DNA of 14,911 bases from Bacillota bacterium (GTDB taxonomy: Bacteria; Bacillota; Clostridia; Christensenellales; Aristaeellaceae). This document shows positions 6,616-13,008 of this stretch, piece by piece. The position numbers and the translations under genes are program-made. Each line of letters begins with the position of its first letter. The stretch's first letter is position 1. The stretch lies in NCBI GenBank assembly GCA_023459675.1, contig JAEWTC010000229.1:1-14911 (forward strand). The letters are read 5' to 3'. The notes under the pieces are model-generated. The model searched no databases, was not told the origin of the DNA, and saw only the letters and a list, made by a program, of their open reading frames with translations.

Positions 6616-7479
6616 ATGAAAAAGCTGTTCTGTTTGGCTCTCGCCCTGACGCTCGCGCTGATGGTATTCGTACCCGCGCTTGCGGATGACGCTGCCGAAA
6701 TCGCGGCGATCAAAGCCCGCGGCACGCTGCTGGTCGGCGTGAAGGCGGACGTGCCCGGTTTCGGTTATCAGGAATTGGGCGGCGAGTTCCAGGGTCTGGA
6801 GATTGACCTTGCCCACAAGCTTGCCGAGGTTATTTTGGGCGACGCCAACGCCGTGCAGTTCACGGCCGTGACCGCCAAAACCCGCGGCCCGCTGCTGGAT
6901 ACCGGCGAACTGGACATGGTGATCGCGACCTTCACCATCAAGCCGGACCGCATTCTGCAGTATGAGTTCTCCAAACCCTATTTTGTGGACGCGATCGGCC
7001 TGCTGGTTTTGAAAGACAGCGGCATCGCCTCCTTTGCGGACCTCAAGGACAAGACCATCGGCGTTGCGCAGGCCGCCACCACCAAGGACGCGCTTGCCGC
7101 CGCGGCCGAAGCCGCCGGCATGACCGTGGAATTTGCCGAGTTCCCCACCTATCCGGACATCAAAGCCGCGCTGGAAAGCGGGCGCGTTGCCTGCTTCTCC
7201 GTGGATAAGGCCATCCTGATGGGCTATCTGGACGATACCACCGTTCTCCTTTCGGACAGCTTCGCCGCGCAGCCCTATGGCATCGCCATGAAAAAGGGCA
7301 ACGTAGGCCTGCTGGCGCTCGTCAACGAGACCATCGCCGCCATGCGCGCCGACGGCTCCCTGGACGCGCTGGTAGCCGCCAACAACCTGGCTCCCGTGGT
7401 GTGGAGCGAGGTGGACGCGTACGACTCCCTCTGGGCGGACGCCGAAGCCCTTGCGGCCAACCCCACAACCGCGCCGTAA
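6616..7479 (+). CDS. Amino-acid ABC transporter, extracellular substrate-binding protein
   Basis: A 287-residue family-3 solute-binding protein. The N-terminus is a type I signal peptide (KK, hydrophobic core to about residue 18, cleavage probably after VPALA at 23). No lipobox cysteine precedes the mature start; the only early cysteine, C6, sits in front of the hydrophobic core. The fold spans roughly 34-265, with GVKADVPGFG and the block FQGLEIDLAHKLA typical of acidic/polar amino-acid binders. R112 in TFTIKPDR is at the position that binds the ligand alpha-carboxylate, and D197 in FSVDKAIL at the position that binds the amino group. Pattern similarity suggests a glutamate/aspartate/glutamine-class ligand, which is inference. 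AGGAGG (6600-6605) lies 10 bases before the ATG, and the gene follows the ATPase by 21 bases. A long hairpin follows it. Confidence 0.92.
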   Translation: MKKLFCLALALTLALMVFVPALADDAAEIAAIKARGTLLVGVKADVPGFGYQELGGEFQGLEIDLAHKLAEVILGDANAVQFTAVTAKTRGPLLDTGELDMVIATFTIKPDRILQYEFSKPYFVDAIGLLVLKDSGIASFADLKDKTIGVAQAATTKDALAAAAEAAGMTVEFAEFPTYPDIKAALESGRVACFSVDKAILMGYLDDTTVLLSDSFAAQPYGIAMKKGNVGLLALVNETIAAMRADGSLDALVAANNLAPVVWSEVDAYDSLWADAEALAANPTTAP

Positions 7480-7507
7480 CCCCATTCAAATTCGTTCGAC
7501 AATCGCC

Positions 7508-7547
7508 GCCGCGGCGGGGAAACGGGCTTTGCCCGCCCCGCCGCGGC
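7508..7547 (+). promoter_or_regulatory. Long GC-rich hairpin between binding-protein and permease genes
   Basis: GCCGCGGCGGGG (7508-7519) pairs perfectly with 7536-7547. Inside it, CGGGC (7523-7527) pairs with GCCCG (7531-7535) across a TTT loop, leaving an AAA bulge at 7520-7522. The hairpin thus has 17 base pairs and begins 28 bases past the binding-protein stop. No T-run follows, so it is not a standard terminator. Such hairpins after binding-protein genes stabilise the upstream mRNA and lower expression of the permease part; that role is inferred here. The rest of 7480-7583 holds nothing else. Confidence 0.75.
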
Positions 7548-7583
7548 AACCTTGCCTAAATTGAGCCGCGGGGAAGTGAAAAA

Positions 7584-8255
7584 GTGTCTGGGCCCTTTTC
7601 CATTCACAACTGGCAAACCTGGTTTGCGGACTGGACCTTTTTTGCGGAAGGCTTCCTGCGCACGCTGTACATCTCGGCGCTCGGGCTTTTGTTTACGCTG
7701 ATCATCGGCGTCATCGTGGGCGTGCTGCTGTGCGGCAAAAACCGGCTGGTGCTCGCGCTGTGCCGCGGCTATCTGTCGTTTTTCCAAAACACCCCGCTGG
7801 TGATTCAGGTTTTCATCTATTACAACGTGCTGCCCAAGGTGGGCATCCTGCTGGACGTGGTTTCCATCGGCGTGCTGGGCCTTGCGCTGTACACCGGCGC
7901 CTACGCGGCGGATATCGTGCACAGCGCCATCAAGGCCGTGCCCACCGGGCAGCTGGAGGCGGCCTCCAGCCAGGGGTTTACGTATCTGCAATCCATGGTG
8001 CACATCATTTTGCCGCAGGCGGTGAAAATCGGCCTGCCGCCCATGACCAACCAGGCCGTCAACCTCATCAAAAACTCCTCGGTGCTCGCGGTCATCGCGG
8101 GCGGGGAGCTGATGTACCGGGCGGACAGCTGGTCTGGCTCCAACCTCATCTACGGCCCCACGTTCGTGATGACGGGCGTATTGTATCTCCTCATCTGCCT
8201 GCCCATTTCGCTGCTGGCCCGGTGGCTGGAGAAGAGGAGCGTGCGCCATGTTTGA
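7584..8255 (+). CDS. Polar amino-acid ABC transporter permease subunit 1
   Basis: A 223-residue membrane permease of the HisM/GlnP family. It has about five membrane helices, the first at roughly 23-48. The family block FFQNTPLVIQVFIYYNVLP is present in the first half. The cytoplasmic EAA loop that docks on the ATPase reads LEAASSQGF followed by IILPQAVKIGLPP (about 130-155). Translation starts at GTG 7584 with a weak GGGAAGTG upstream; poor initiation may further lower permease output relative to the binding protein. The 3' end overlaps the second permease start by 8 bases. It pairs with that second permease, presumably as a heterodimer. Confidence 0.93.
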   Translation: MSGPFSIHNWQTWFADWTFFAEGFLRTLYISALGLLFTLIIGVIVGVLLCGKNRLVLALCRGYLSFFQNTPLVIQVFIYYNVLPKVGILLDVVSIGVLGLALYTGAYAADIVHSAIKAVPTGQLEAASSQGFTYLQSMVHIILPQAVKIGLPPMTNQAVNLIKNSSVLAVIAGGELMYRADSWSGSNLIYGPTFVMTGVLYLLICLPISLLARWLEKRSVRHV

Positions 8256-8928
8256 ACGCTGGGCGGACGCGTTTTCCTCCGTATTTGCGACGAACATCCT
8301 CCTCTTCCTGGGGAAGGGGCTGCTCAATACGCTCTATATCGCCGCCGTGTCCATCGTGCTGAGCCTGCTGTTTGGCACGGTGCTGGGCCTCATGCGAAAC
8401 AGCAAGGAACGCCTCCTGCGCTGGACGGCCACCCTCTACATCGAAACCGTACGGAACATTCCCCTGGCGCTGTTCATCATCGCCATGCGCTTCTTAACCA
8501 AGCTGCCGCCGCTTGTGAGCGGCATCGCGGCCATGACGGTGTTCACCTCCGCCATTGTGGCCGAAATCGTGCGCGGCGGGCTGAACTCCGTGGGCAAGGG
8601 CCAGTGGGAGGCGGCTACGTCGCAGGGCTTCACCCGCATTCAAACCATGTGGTACGTCGTCATCCCGCAGGCGCTGCGCCGCATCCGCTCGCCGCTCATT
8701 TCCCAGTTCGTCACCACCATCAAGGATACGTCCTTTTGCGCGGTGGTCGGCACGTATGAGCTTTCCTTTACCTCAAAAATCGTGGCCGCGCACCGCACCA
8801 TCGTCACCGCGGAAGATATTCTGCTGTTGTACCTGCTCGTCGCCATGATTTACTACGTCATCAACCGCGTGTTTTCCGGCCTTGCCCGCCGTGAGCGCGG
8901 CAGCGCTATGAAAGGCGTTGTGCGCTAG
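8248..8928 (+). CDS. Polar amino-acid ABC transporter permease subunit 2
   Basis: A 226-residue permease of the same HisM/GlnP family as its neighbour. About five membrane helices are predicted, the first at roughly 17-48. ETVRNIPLALFIIAMRFL is the family's central block, and the EAA loop reads WEAATSQGF then VIPQALRRIRSP. ATG 8248 lies inside the end of the first permease gene, with AGAAGAGGAG (8230-8239) as its ribosome binding site, so the two are coupled. It is the last gene of the importer operon. A hairpin without a T-run follows within 20 bases of the stop. ATPase, binding protein and both permeases are all present, so the importer is complete. Confidence 0.93.
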   Translation: MFERWADAFSSVFATNILLFLGKGLLNTLYIAAVSIVLSLLFGTVLGLMRNSKERLLRWTATLYIETVRNIPLALFIIAMRFLTKLPPLVSGIAAMTVFTSAIVAEIVRGGLNSVGKGQWEAATSQGFTRIQTMWYVVIPQALRRIRSPLISQFVTTIKDTSFCAVVGTYELSFTSKIVAAHRTIVTAEDILLLYLLVAMIYYVINRVFSGLARRERGSAMKGVVR

Positions 8929-8944
8929 GAAACGCGCCAGCCGC

Positions 8945-8971
8945 GCAGCGCCCCGCCCGCGGGCGCGCTGC
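8945..8971. repeat. GC-rich hairpin at the 3' end of the amino-acid importer operon
   Basis: GCAGCGC (8945-8951) pairs with GCGCTGC (8965-8971). CCC (8952-8954) can pair with GGG (8961-8963), with one bulged C, around a GCCCGC loop. It begins 17 bases past the stop of the second permease gene. No T-run follows, so it may block 3' exonucleases or mark a Rho-dependent end; no clear intrinsic terminator for this operon is visible. Confidence 0.45.
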
Positions 8972-9081
8972 CTGAAGCCGGGCTGCCTGGGGAAGGCATC
9001 CCCGCCCGTGCGGAGAAACCCAAGGAAACCATTCACGGTATTTTCCACACGGCCATCCCGGATCCGGGAACCATGGATTGC

Positions 9082-9133
9082 CGGCAAACGCGTTCGCTCC
9101 GCCGTTTGCCGCCGGCCCTTTCCAAGCGGAGCG
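9082..9133 (+). ncRNA. Potential H-type RNA pseudoknot, function unknown
   Basis: Stem 1 is CGGCAAACG (9082-9090) with CGTTTGCCG (9103-9111), 9 perfect base pairs. Within its 12-base loop, CGCTCCGC (9095-9102) is perfectly complementary to GCGGAGCG (9126-9133), 8 base pairs, with two more G-U pairs possible outside. The geometry is classic: 4-base first loop, no base between the stems, 14-base last loop. Both stems can coexist because they use different bases. Whether it forms or is conserved cannot be judged from one sequence. Confidence 0.45.
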
Positions 9134-9141
9134 GGAAGAGC

Positions 9142-9189
9142 GTGCCGCCGGGAGGGTTACGGGCTGCGCACAGCGCAGCCGGGCGGTAC
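9142..9189 (+). repeat. Two-part stem-loop downstream of the pseudoknot
   Basis: The apical hairpin GGCTGCGC (9162-9169) pairs perfectly with GCGCAGCC (9173-9180) across an ACA loop. The basal stem GTGCCGCC (9142-9149) pairs with GGCGGTAC (9182-9189) with one G-U pair. A 12-base asymmetric internal loop (9150-9161) lies between them, opposite a single base (9181). It ends right where the promoter palindrome begins. Role unknown. Confidence 0.45.
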
Positions 9190-9190
9190 A

Positions 9191-9231
9191 GGTAATGCTT
9201 TACAACGTTAGTGCAACGATGTAAAATTACC
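9191..9231. promoter_or_regulatory. Long imperfect palindrome overlapping the opp promoter (candidate operator)
   Basis: GGTAAT (9191-9196) is matched by ATTACC (9226-9231). Inside, TTTACAACGTT (9199-9209) is matched by AACGATGTAAA (9215-9225) at 10 of 11 positions around an AGTGC centre; two bases (9197-9198) are unpaired on the left. The arms contain both elements of the candidate promoter, so a dimeric repressor bound here would block RNA polymerase. It could also fold as a hairpin in a transcript from upstream. No T-run follows. The regulator is unknown. Confidence 0.65.
9199..9227 (+). promoter_or_regulatory. Promoter for the oligopeptide importer operon
   Basis: TTTACA (9199-9204) and TAAAAT (9222-9227) are separated by exactly 17 bases, each matching its consensus at 5 of 6 positions. 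This is the best sigma-70-type match in the window. Transcription would start near 9234, with a leader of about 60 bases. The leader contains the heptamer ATCTTCA twice (9234-9240, 9248-9254) and a weak CTTCA/TGAAG stem (9250-9254 with 9267-9271). Confidence 0.7.
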
Positions 9232-9280
9232 CTATCTTCAAACGCTGATCTTCATACTCCAGTAGGTGAAGAAATATGAA

Positions 9281-9287
9281 AAAGGAG
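9281..9287 (+). promoter_or_regulatory. Ribosome binding site fixing the oppA start
   Basis: AAAGGAG lies 8 bases before ATG 9296. It decides against the in-frame GTG at 9266, which has no such site and would put ten charged residues in front of the signal peptide. Confidence 0.85.
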
Positions 9288-9295
9288 AACAATTC

Positions 9296-10924
9296 ATGAG
9301 AAACCTAAGCATGAAACTTGCCGCGCTCGTGCTGTGCCTCACGATTGCATTGTCCCTGGGCAGCGTTGCAGCCGCCGCGGACGACAATGTACTCAAGGTG
9401 CAAATCGAAACGGAAGTGCAATCGCTGGATCCTCAGGTAGCGACGGACGGTACCTCGTTTGAAGTCATTGCGGACTTCACCGACGGCCTCTACCAGATGG
9501 ACGCCACCGGCGCCGCGGTGCCCGCACTGGCTGCGGAAACCACCATCAGCGACGACGGATTGACGTACACCTTCAAGATCCGCGACGACGCCTTCTGGTC
9601 CAACGGCGATCCTGTAACGGCCGATGACTTCGTCTACGGCTGGCAGCGCGCCTGCGATCCTGTATTCGCAAGCGAGTATGCCTACATGATCACCGACATC
9701 GGTTTGGTGAAGAATGGCGCCGCCGTTTACGCCGGAACGCTGCCGGTAACGGATCTGGGCGTCACCGCCATCGACGAGAAAACTCTGCAGGTGGAACTGG
9801 AGAGCCCCGTCAGCTTCTTTACCAGCCTGATGTACTTCCCCACGTTCTACCCGGTGAACCGCGCTTTCTGCGAAAGCTGCGGGGACAGCTTTGCCACCAG
9901 CCCGGAGACTGTGCTGTCCAACGGCGCGTTCATTCTCACGAGCTATGAGCCCGCCGCCACCAGCTTTACGCTGGCCAAGAACCCCGCGTATTACGATGCT
10001 GCCCGCGTGAAGCTGGACGGCCTGGCCTATCAGGTGATCAAGGACAGCCAAACGGCCCTGCTCAGCTATCAGAACGGCGATCTGGACGTTGTGACCCTGT
10101 CCGGCGATCAGGTGGAGCTTGTGGAAGACGATCCCGAGTTCACCACCGTCAACGCCGGGTACCTGTGGTACATCACCGTCAACGCCAAGGACGTGCCGGA
10201 GCTTGCCAACATCAACTTCCGCAAAGCCCTTGCCGCCGCGTATGACCGCGAGGCCATCTGCGCGTCCATCATCAAGGACGGCTCCACGCCCGCGTACTTC
10301 GCGGTGCCCGAGCAGCTTGCCACCGGCCCCGACGGCCTGGACTTCCGCGCCACCGCGCCGGTGTATACCGGCTTTGACAAGGCGAGCGCCGTGGAATTCT
10401 ACACCGCCGCCTGTGCGGAACTGGGCAAGAGTGAATTCCAGCTGACCCTGCTTGTGGAAGACAACGCCATCGCGCAGAACATTGCGGCGTTTATCCAGCA
10501 GGAATGGCAGAACACCCTGTCCGGCGTGACCGTCGAACTGAAGGTGGAAACCAAGAAGCAGCGCATCCAGGATATCCAGACCAGCAACTACAACACCTGC
10601 CTTACCCGTTGGGGCCCGGACTATGCCGACCCGATGACGTACCTTGGCATGTGGGTAACCGACAACTCCAACAACTACGGCTTCTGGAGCAACGCGCAGT
10701 ATGACGAACTCATCCAGCGCTCCGTAAGCGGCGACCTGGCAATGGATCCCGTTGCCCGTTGGGCCGCCCTGCACGACGCGGAGGCCATCGTGATGAACGA
10801 AATGGTGATCCTCCCCGTGTACCAGAAGGCCAACGCGATGATGGTGAAGGCGTCTGTGATGGAACTGCAGTGCCACTCCATCGCGCTCAACCGCGTATTC
10901 AAGGATACCTATCTGGCTGACTAA
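9296..10924 (+). CDS. oppA: Oligopeptide ABC transporter, substrate-binding protein
   Basis: A 542-residue family-5 solute-binding protein, which captures peptides outside the membrane for the permease encoded downstream. The N-terminus is a signal peptide with a hydrophobic core at about 8-24 and a type I cleavage site after VAAAA (about residue 28). C14 lies in the core but is preceded by LVL, which does not fit a lipobox. The mature protein starts with the family pattern VQSLDPQVATDG (41-52). The blocks TYTFKIRDDAFWSNGDPV and DDFVYGWQRACDP are diagnostic of OppA-type peptide binders, and TRWGPDYADPMTYL is the C-terminal hallmark. First gene of the opp operon, behind the promoter palindrome. 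An intrinsic terminator follows directly, so oppA is probably the most abundant product. The peptide range cannot be read from sequence. Confidence 0.94.
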   Translation: MRNLSMKLAALVLCLTIALSLGSVAAAADDNVLKVQIETEVQSLDPQVATDGTSFEVIADFTDGLYQMDATGAAVPALAAETTISDDGLTYTFKIRDDAFWSNGDPVTADDFVYGWQRACDPVFASEYAYMITDIGLVKNGAAVYAGTLPVTDLGVTAIDEKTLQVELESPVSFFTSLMYFPTFYPVNRAFCESCGDSFATSPETVLSNGAFILTSYEPAATSFTLAKNPAYYDAARVKLDGLAYQVIKDSQTALLSYQNGDLDVVTLSGDQVELVEDDPEFTTVNAGYLWYITVNAKDVPELANINFRKALAAAYDREAICASIIKDGSTPAYFAVPEQLATGPDGLDFRATAPVYTGFDKASAVEFYTAACAELGKSEFQLTLLVEDNAIAQNIAAFIQQEWQNTLSGVTVELKVETKKQRIQDIQTSNYNTCLTRWGPDYADPMTYLGMWVTDNSNNYGFWSNAQYDELIQRSVSGDLAMDPVARWAALHDAEAIVMNEMVILPVYQKANAMMVKASVMELQCHSIALNRVFKDTYLAD

Positions 10925-10939
10925 TCCCATCGTCCATTG

Positions 10940-10975
10940 CCGCGCAGCGGCCGCAACAGCCGCTGCGCGGTTTTT
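10940..10975 (+). terminator. Intrinsic terminator between oppA and oppB (probably leaky)
   Basis: CCGCGCAGCGGC (10940-10951) pairs perfectly over 12 bp with GCCGCTGCGCGG (10959-10970) across a 7-base CGCAACA loop, followed by five Ts (10971-10975). It begins 16 bases past the oppA stop. Since oppB starts only 40 bases further on and no promoter is obvious between, partial readthrough is the likely purpose: much oppA, less oppBCDF. Confidence 0.88.
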
Positions 10976-11014
10976 GGCTGTGCCAGCAACAACAACGCGA
11001 GAGGAGCCAGGTCG

Positions 11015-11956
11015 ATGTGGCGCTATATCGCCAAACGGCTGCTGATCTCCGTAGGCACGCTTTTTGTCATCATCCTGCTGCTGTTTACCCTGCTGCAGTA
11101 TATGCCGGGGTCCCCCTTCAACGATGAAAAGCTTACCGCGGACCAGCGCGCCGTTCTGTATGAAAAATACGGGCTGGACAAGCCTGTTGTGGTTCAGTTT
11201 TTCAAATACGTCGTCAACATGCTCAAGGGTGATTTCGGCGTCAGTTACACCATCAGTAAAAATACGCAGATCTCCCAGCTGCTGCAAACGCGGCTGGGCG
11301 TCAGCCTGCGCATCGGCGGGCAGGCGGTGCTGCTGGGCTCGCTGATCGGGCTGATTCTGGGGATCGTCGCCGCCATCTGGCACGGCACCCTGTGGGATAC
11401 CATCGCTACCGTGATCTCCGTCATCGGCGTCAGCGTGCCGTCCTATGTGTTCGCGCTGGGGCTTGCGTATCTGTTTGGGTATGAGCTCAACTGGTTTCCG
11501 CTGCTCTACCAGATGGAAGCGCCGCTCAAATCCTCCGTCATGCCCAGCATCGCGCTGAGCATGTTTACCATTGCGTCCATCGCGCGCTTCACCCGCAGCG
11601 AAATGCTGGAGGTGCTGGGCAGCGATTATATATTGCTGGCGGAAAGCAAAGGCGTTTACGGGCCGAAGCTTATTTTGCGCCACGTGCTCAGAAACGCTTT
11701 GATCCCGATCGTTACCGTGCTTGCGCCGCTGATCGTGGGCCTGATGACGGGCAGCTTGGTGGTGGAGAAGATCTTCTCCATCCCGGGCATCGGAAGCCTT
11801 CTGGTAACCGCCATCCAGTCCAACGACTACAACGTGATCATTGTGCTGAGCTTTATTTACAGCGTTTTGTACATCGGCATCATGCTGGTGGTGGACATCC
11901 TCTACGGCGTGATCGATCCGCGCATCCGCCTGAGCAAGGAGGCGCCGCATGACTGA
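11015..11956 (+). CDS. oppB: Oligopeptide ABC transporter permease OppB
   Basis: A 313-residue inner-membrane permease of the DppB/OppB family. It starts MWRYIAKRLL, then a long first helix (about 9-29), a large extracytoplasmic part with KYGLDKPVVVQFFKYV, and five further helices. The EAA loop that contacts the ATPases reads LLAESKGVYGPKLILRHVLR (about 207-226). The frame is open back to 10937, but that extension starts inside the terminator hairpin. ATG 11015 has GAGAGGAG (10999-11006) 8 bases upstream and gives the standard N-terminus. The stop overlaps the oppC start by 8 bases. It pairs with OppC to form the channel. Confidence 0.94.
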   Translation: MWRYIAKRLLISVGTLFVIILLLFTLLQYMPGSPFNDEKLTADQRAVLYEKYGLDKPVVVQFFKYVVNMLKGDFGVSYTISKNTQISQLLQTRLGVSLRIGGQAVLLGSLIGLILGIVAAIWHGTLWDTIATVISVIGVSVPSYVFALGLAYLFGYELNWFPLLYQMEAPLKSSVMPSIALSMFTIASIARFTRSEMLEVLGSDYILLAESKGVYGPKLILRHVLRNALIPIVTVLAPLIVGLMTGSLVVEKIFSIPGIGSLLVTAIQSNDYNVIIVLSFIYSVLYIGIMLVVDILYGVIDPRIRLSKEAPHD

Positions 11957-13004
11957 CCAAAACACGCCCGGGATCGTTTTCCAGGAAGACGATTTTAAGC
12001 TCAAGGGCGCGGAAAGCACCAACCTGGACATGAACTTCGCCAGCCACAGCTTCTGGAAGGACGCGTATATGCGCTTCCGGAAGAATAAAGGCGCGCTGTT
12101 CAGCTTCACGGTGATAATGCTGATCGTGCTGCTTGCCATTTTCGGCCCCATGATCTCCCCCTACACCTTTCAGGAAACGCATATCACGCAAACCAACATG
12201 GCCCCGCGCGTGCAGGGGATTGAAAAGCTGGGCTTCTTAGACGGCGACGAAACTCTGAAAACCTCCACCGGCTCCAAGCAGAAAAACGCGTACGTGATCG
12301 ATAAGACGACCGGGGAGAAAAGCGACGTCTATTACTGGTTCGGCACCGATACGCTGGGCCGCGACATCTGGACCCGCACGTGGACGGGCACGCGCGTCAG
12401 CCTGTACATCGCCATCGTCGCCGTGCTGATCGACATGCTGCTGGGGTTGAGCTACGGGCTGATCTCCGGTTATTTCGGCGGCAAGGTGGATTCGGTCATG
12501 CAGCGCATCGCCGAGATCATCAACTCCATCCCCACGCTGGTTATCGTTACGCTTTTGATGCTCATTTTGAAGCCGGGGCTTACGACCATCACCATCGCGC
12601 TGATGATCACCGGCTGGATCGGCATGAGCCGCATCGCGCGCGCGCAGATGCTCAAGCTCAAGGAGCAGGAATTCGTTTTGGCCAGCCACACGCTGGGCGC
12701 GTCTAGCTTCCGGGTGATCTTTTCGGAGATTTTGCCAAACATCATCGGGCAGCTGATTACCAACACCATGTTTTCCATCCCCAGCGCCATCTTTACCGAA
12801 GCCTTTTTAAGCTTCGTGGGCCTCGGCATTCCCGAGCCCATGTGTTCGCTGGGCTCGCTGATCAGCTACGCGTTCCAGAGCTTCACCACGCACCCCTTCC
12901 AGATCGTGCCCCCCGTCATCGTGCTGGCGCTGCTCATGCTGTGCTTCAACATGCTGGCGGACGGACTTCGCGACGCGTTCGACCCCAAGATGAAGGAGAG
13001 ATAA
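11949..13004 (+). CDS. oppC: Oligopeptide ABC transporter permease OppC
   Basis: A 351-residue permease of the DppC/OppC family. A cytoplasmic N-terminal stretch of about 50 residues contains SFWKDAYMRFRKNKGAL, the usual lead-in to the first helix (about 53-72). A roughly 80-residue extracytoplasmic segment ends in FGTDTLGRDIWTRTWTGTR, the hallmark of OppC proteins. Five more helices follow. The EAA loop reads VLASHTLGASSFRVIF (about 238-253). At 351 residues it is longer than enterobacterial OppC because of the insertion between helix 1 and the GTDTLGRD block. ATG 11949 overlaps the oppB stop (ATGACTGA), so translation is coupled. The stop is 4 bases before oppD. Confidence 0.94.
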   Translation: MTDQNTPGIVFQEDDFKLKGAESTNLDMNFASHSFWKDAYMRFRKNKGALFSFTVIMLIVLLAIFGPMISPYTFQETHITQTNMAPRVQGIEKLGFLDGDETLKTSTGSKQKNAYVIDKTTGEKSDVYYWFGTDTLGRDIWTRTWTGTRVSLYIAIVAVLIDMLLGLSYGLISGYFGGKVDSVMQRIAEIINSIPTLVIVTLLMLILKPGLTTITIALMITGWIGMSRIARAQMLKLKEQEFVLASHTLGASSFRVIFSEILPNIIGQLITNTMFSIPSAIFTEAFLSFVGLGIPEPMCSLGSLISYAFQSFTTHPFQIVPPVIVLALLMLCFNMLADGLRDAFDPKMKER

Positions 13005-13008
13005 GCCG

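Larger units (their letters stand above)
8929..9190 (+). other. Gene-free, structure-rich intergenic region
   Basis: About 260 bases with no believable gene; the 97-codon open frame beginning at 8918 is rich in Arg, Pro and Gly, lacks a ribosome binding site, and overlaps the permease end. The stretch instead contains a hairpin (8945-8971), a 12-bp perfect palindrome CCCGGATCCGGG (9057-9068), a possible H-type pseudoknot (9082-9133) and a two-part stem (9142-9189). I compared it by eye with T-box, cobalamin and SAM-box signatures and found no convincing match. It could be a structured 3' UTR of the importer operon or an unrecognised small RNA. Confidence 0.45.

Noticed and set aside
5755..7485. 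576-codon open frame on the - strand across the amino-acid ATPase and binding-protein genes
   Set aside because: Same codon-bias shadow; the composition is low-complexity (His, Gly, Val, Arg-rich) and it spans the promoter and two sure genes.
9181..9196. T-box-like stretch (GGGCGGTACAGG resembling the conserved T-box sequence)
   Set aside because: It deviates from the conserved T-box core, there is no following terminator, and a promoter lies immediately downstream, so tRNA-controlled readthrough makes no sense here.
8918..9211. 97-codon + strand open frame in the intergenic region
   Set aside because: Arg/Pro/Gly-rich, no ribosome binding site, overlaps the permease end, and is cut by the inverted repeats of the structured region.
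9305..12151. Very long open frame (948 codons) on the - strand across oppA, oppB and oppC
   Set aside because: It is antisense to three well-recognised genes in the frame where GC-rich codon use removes stops. Its protein is rich in His, Arg, Gln and Gly without any recognisable domain, and no promoter or ribosome binding site was seen for it.
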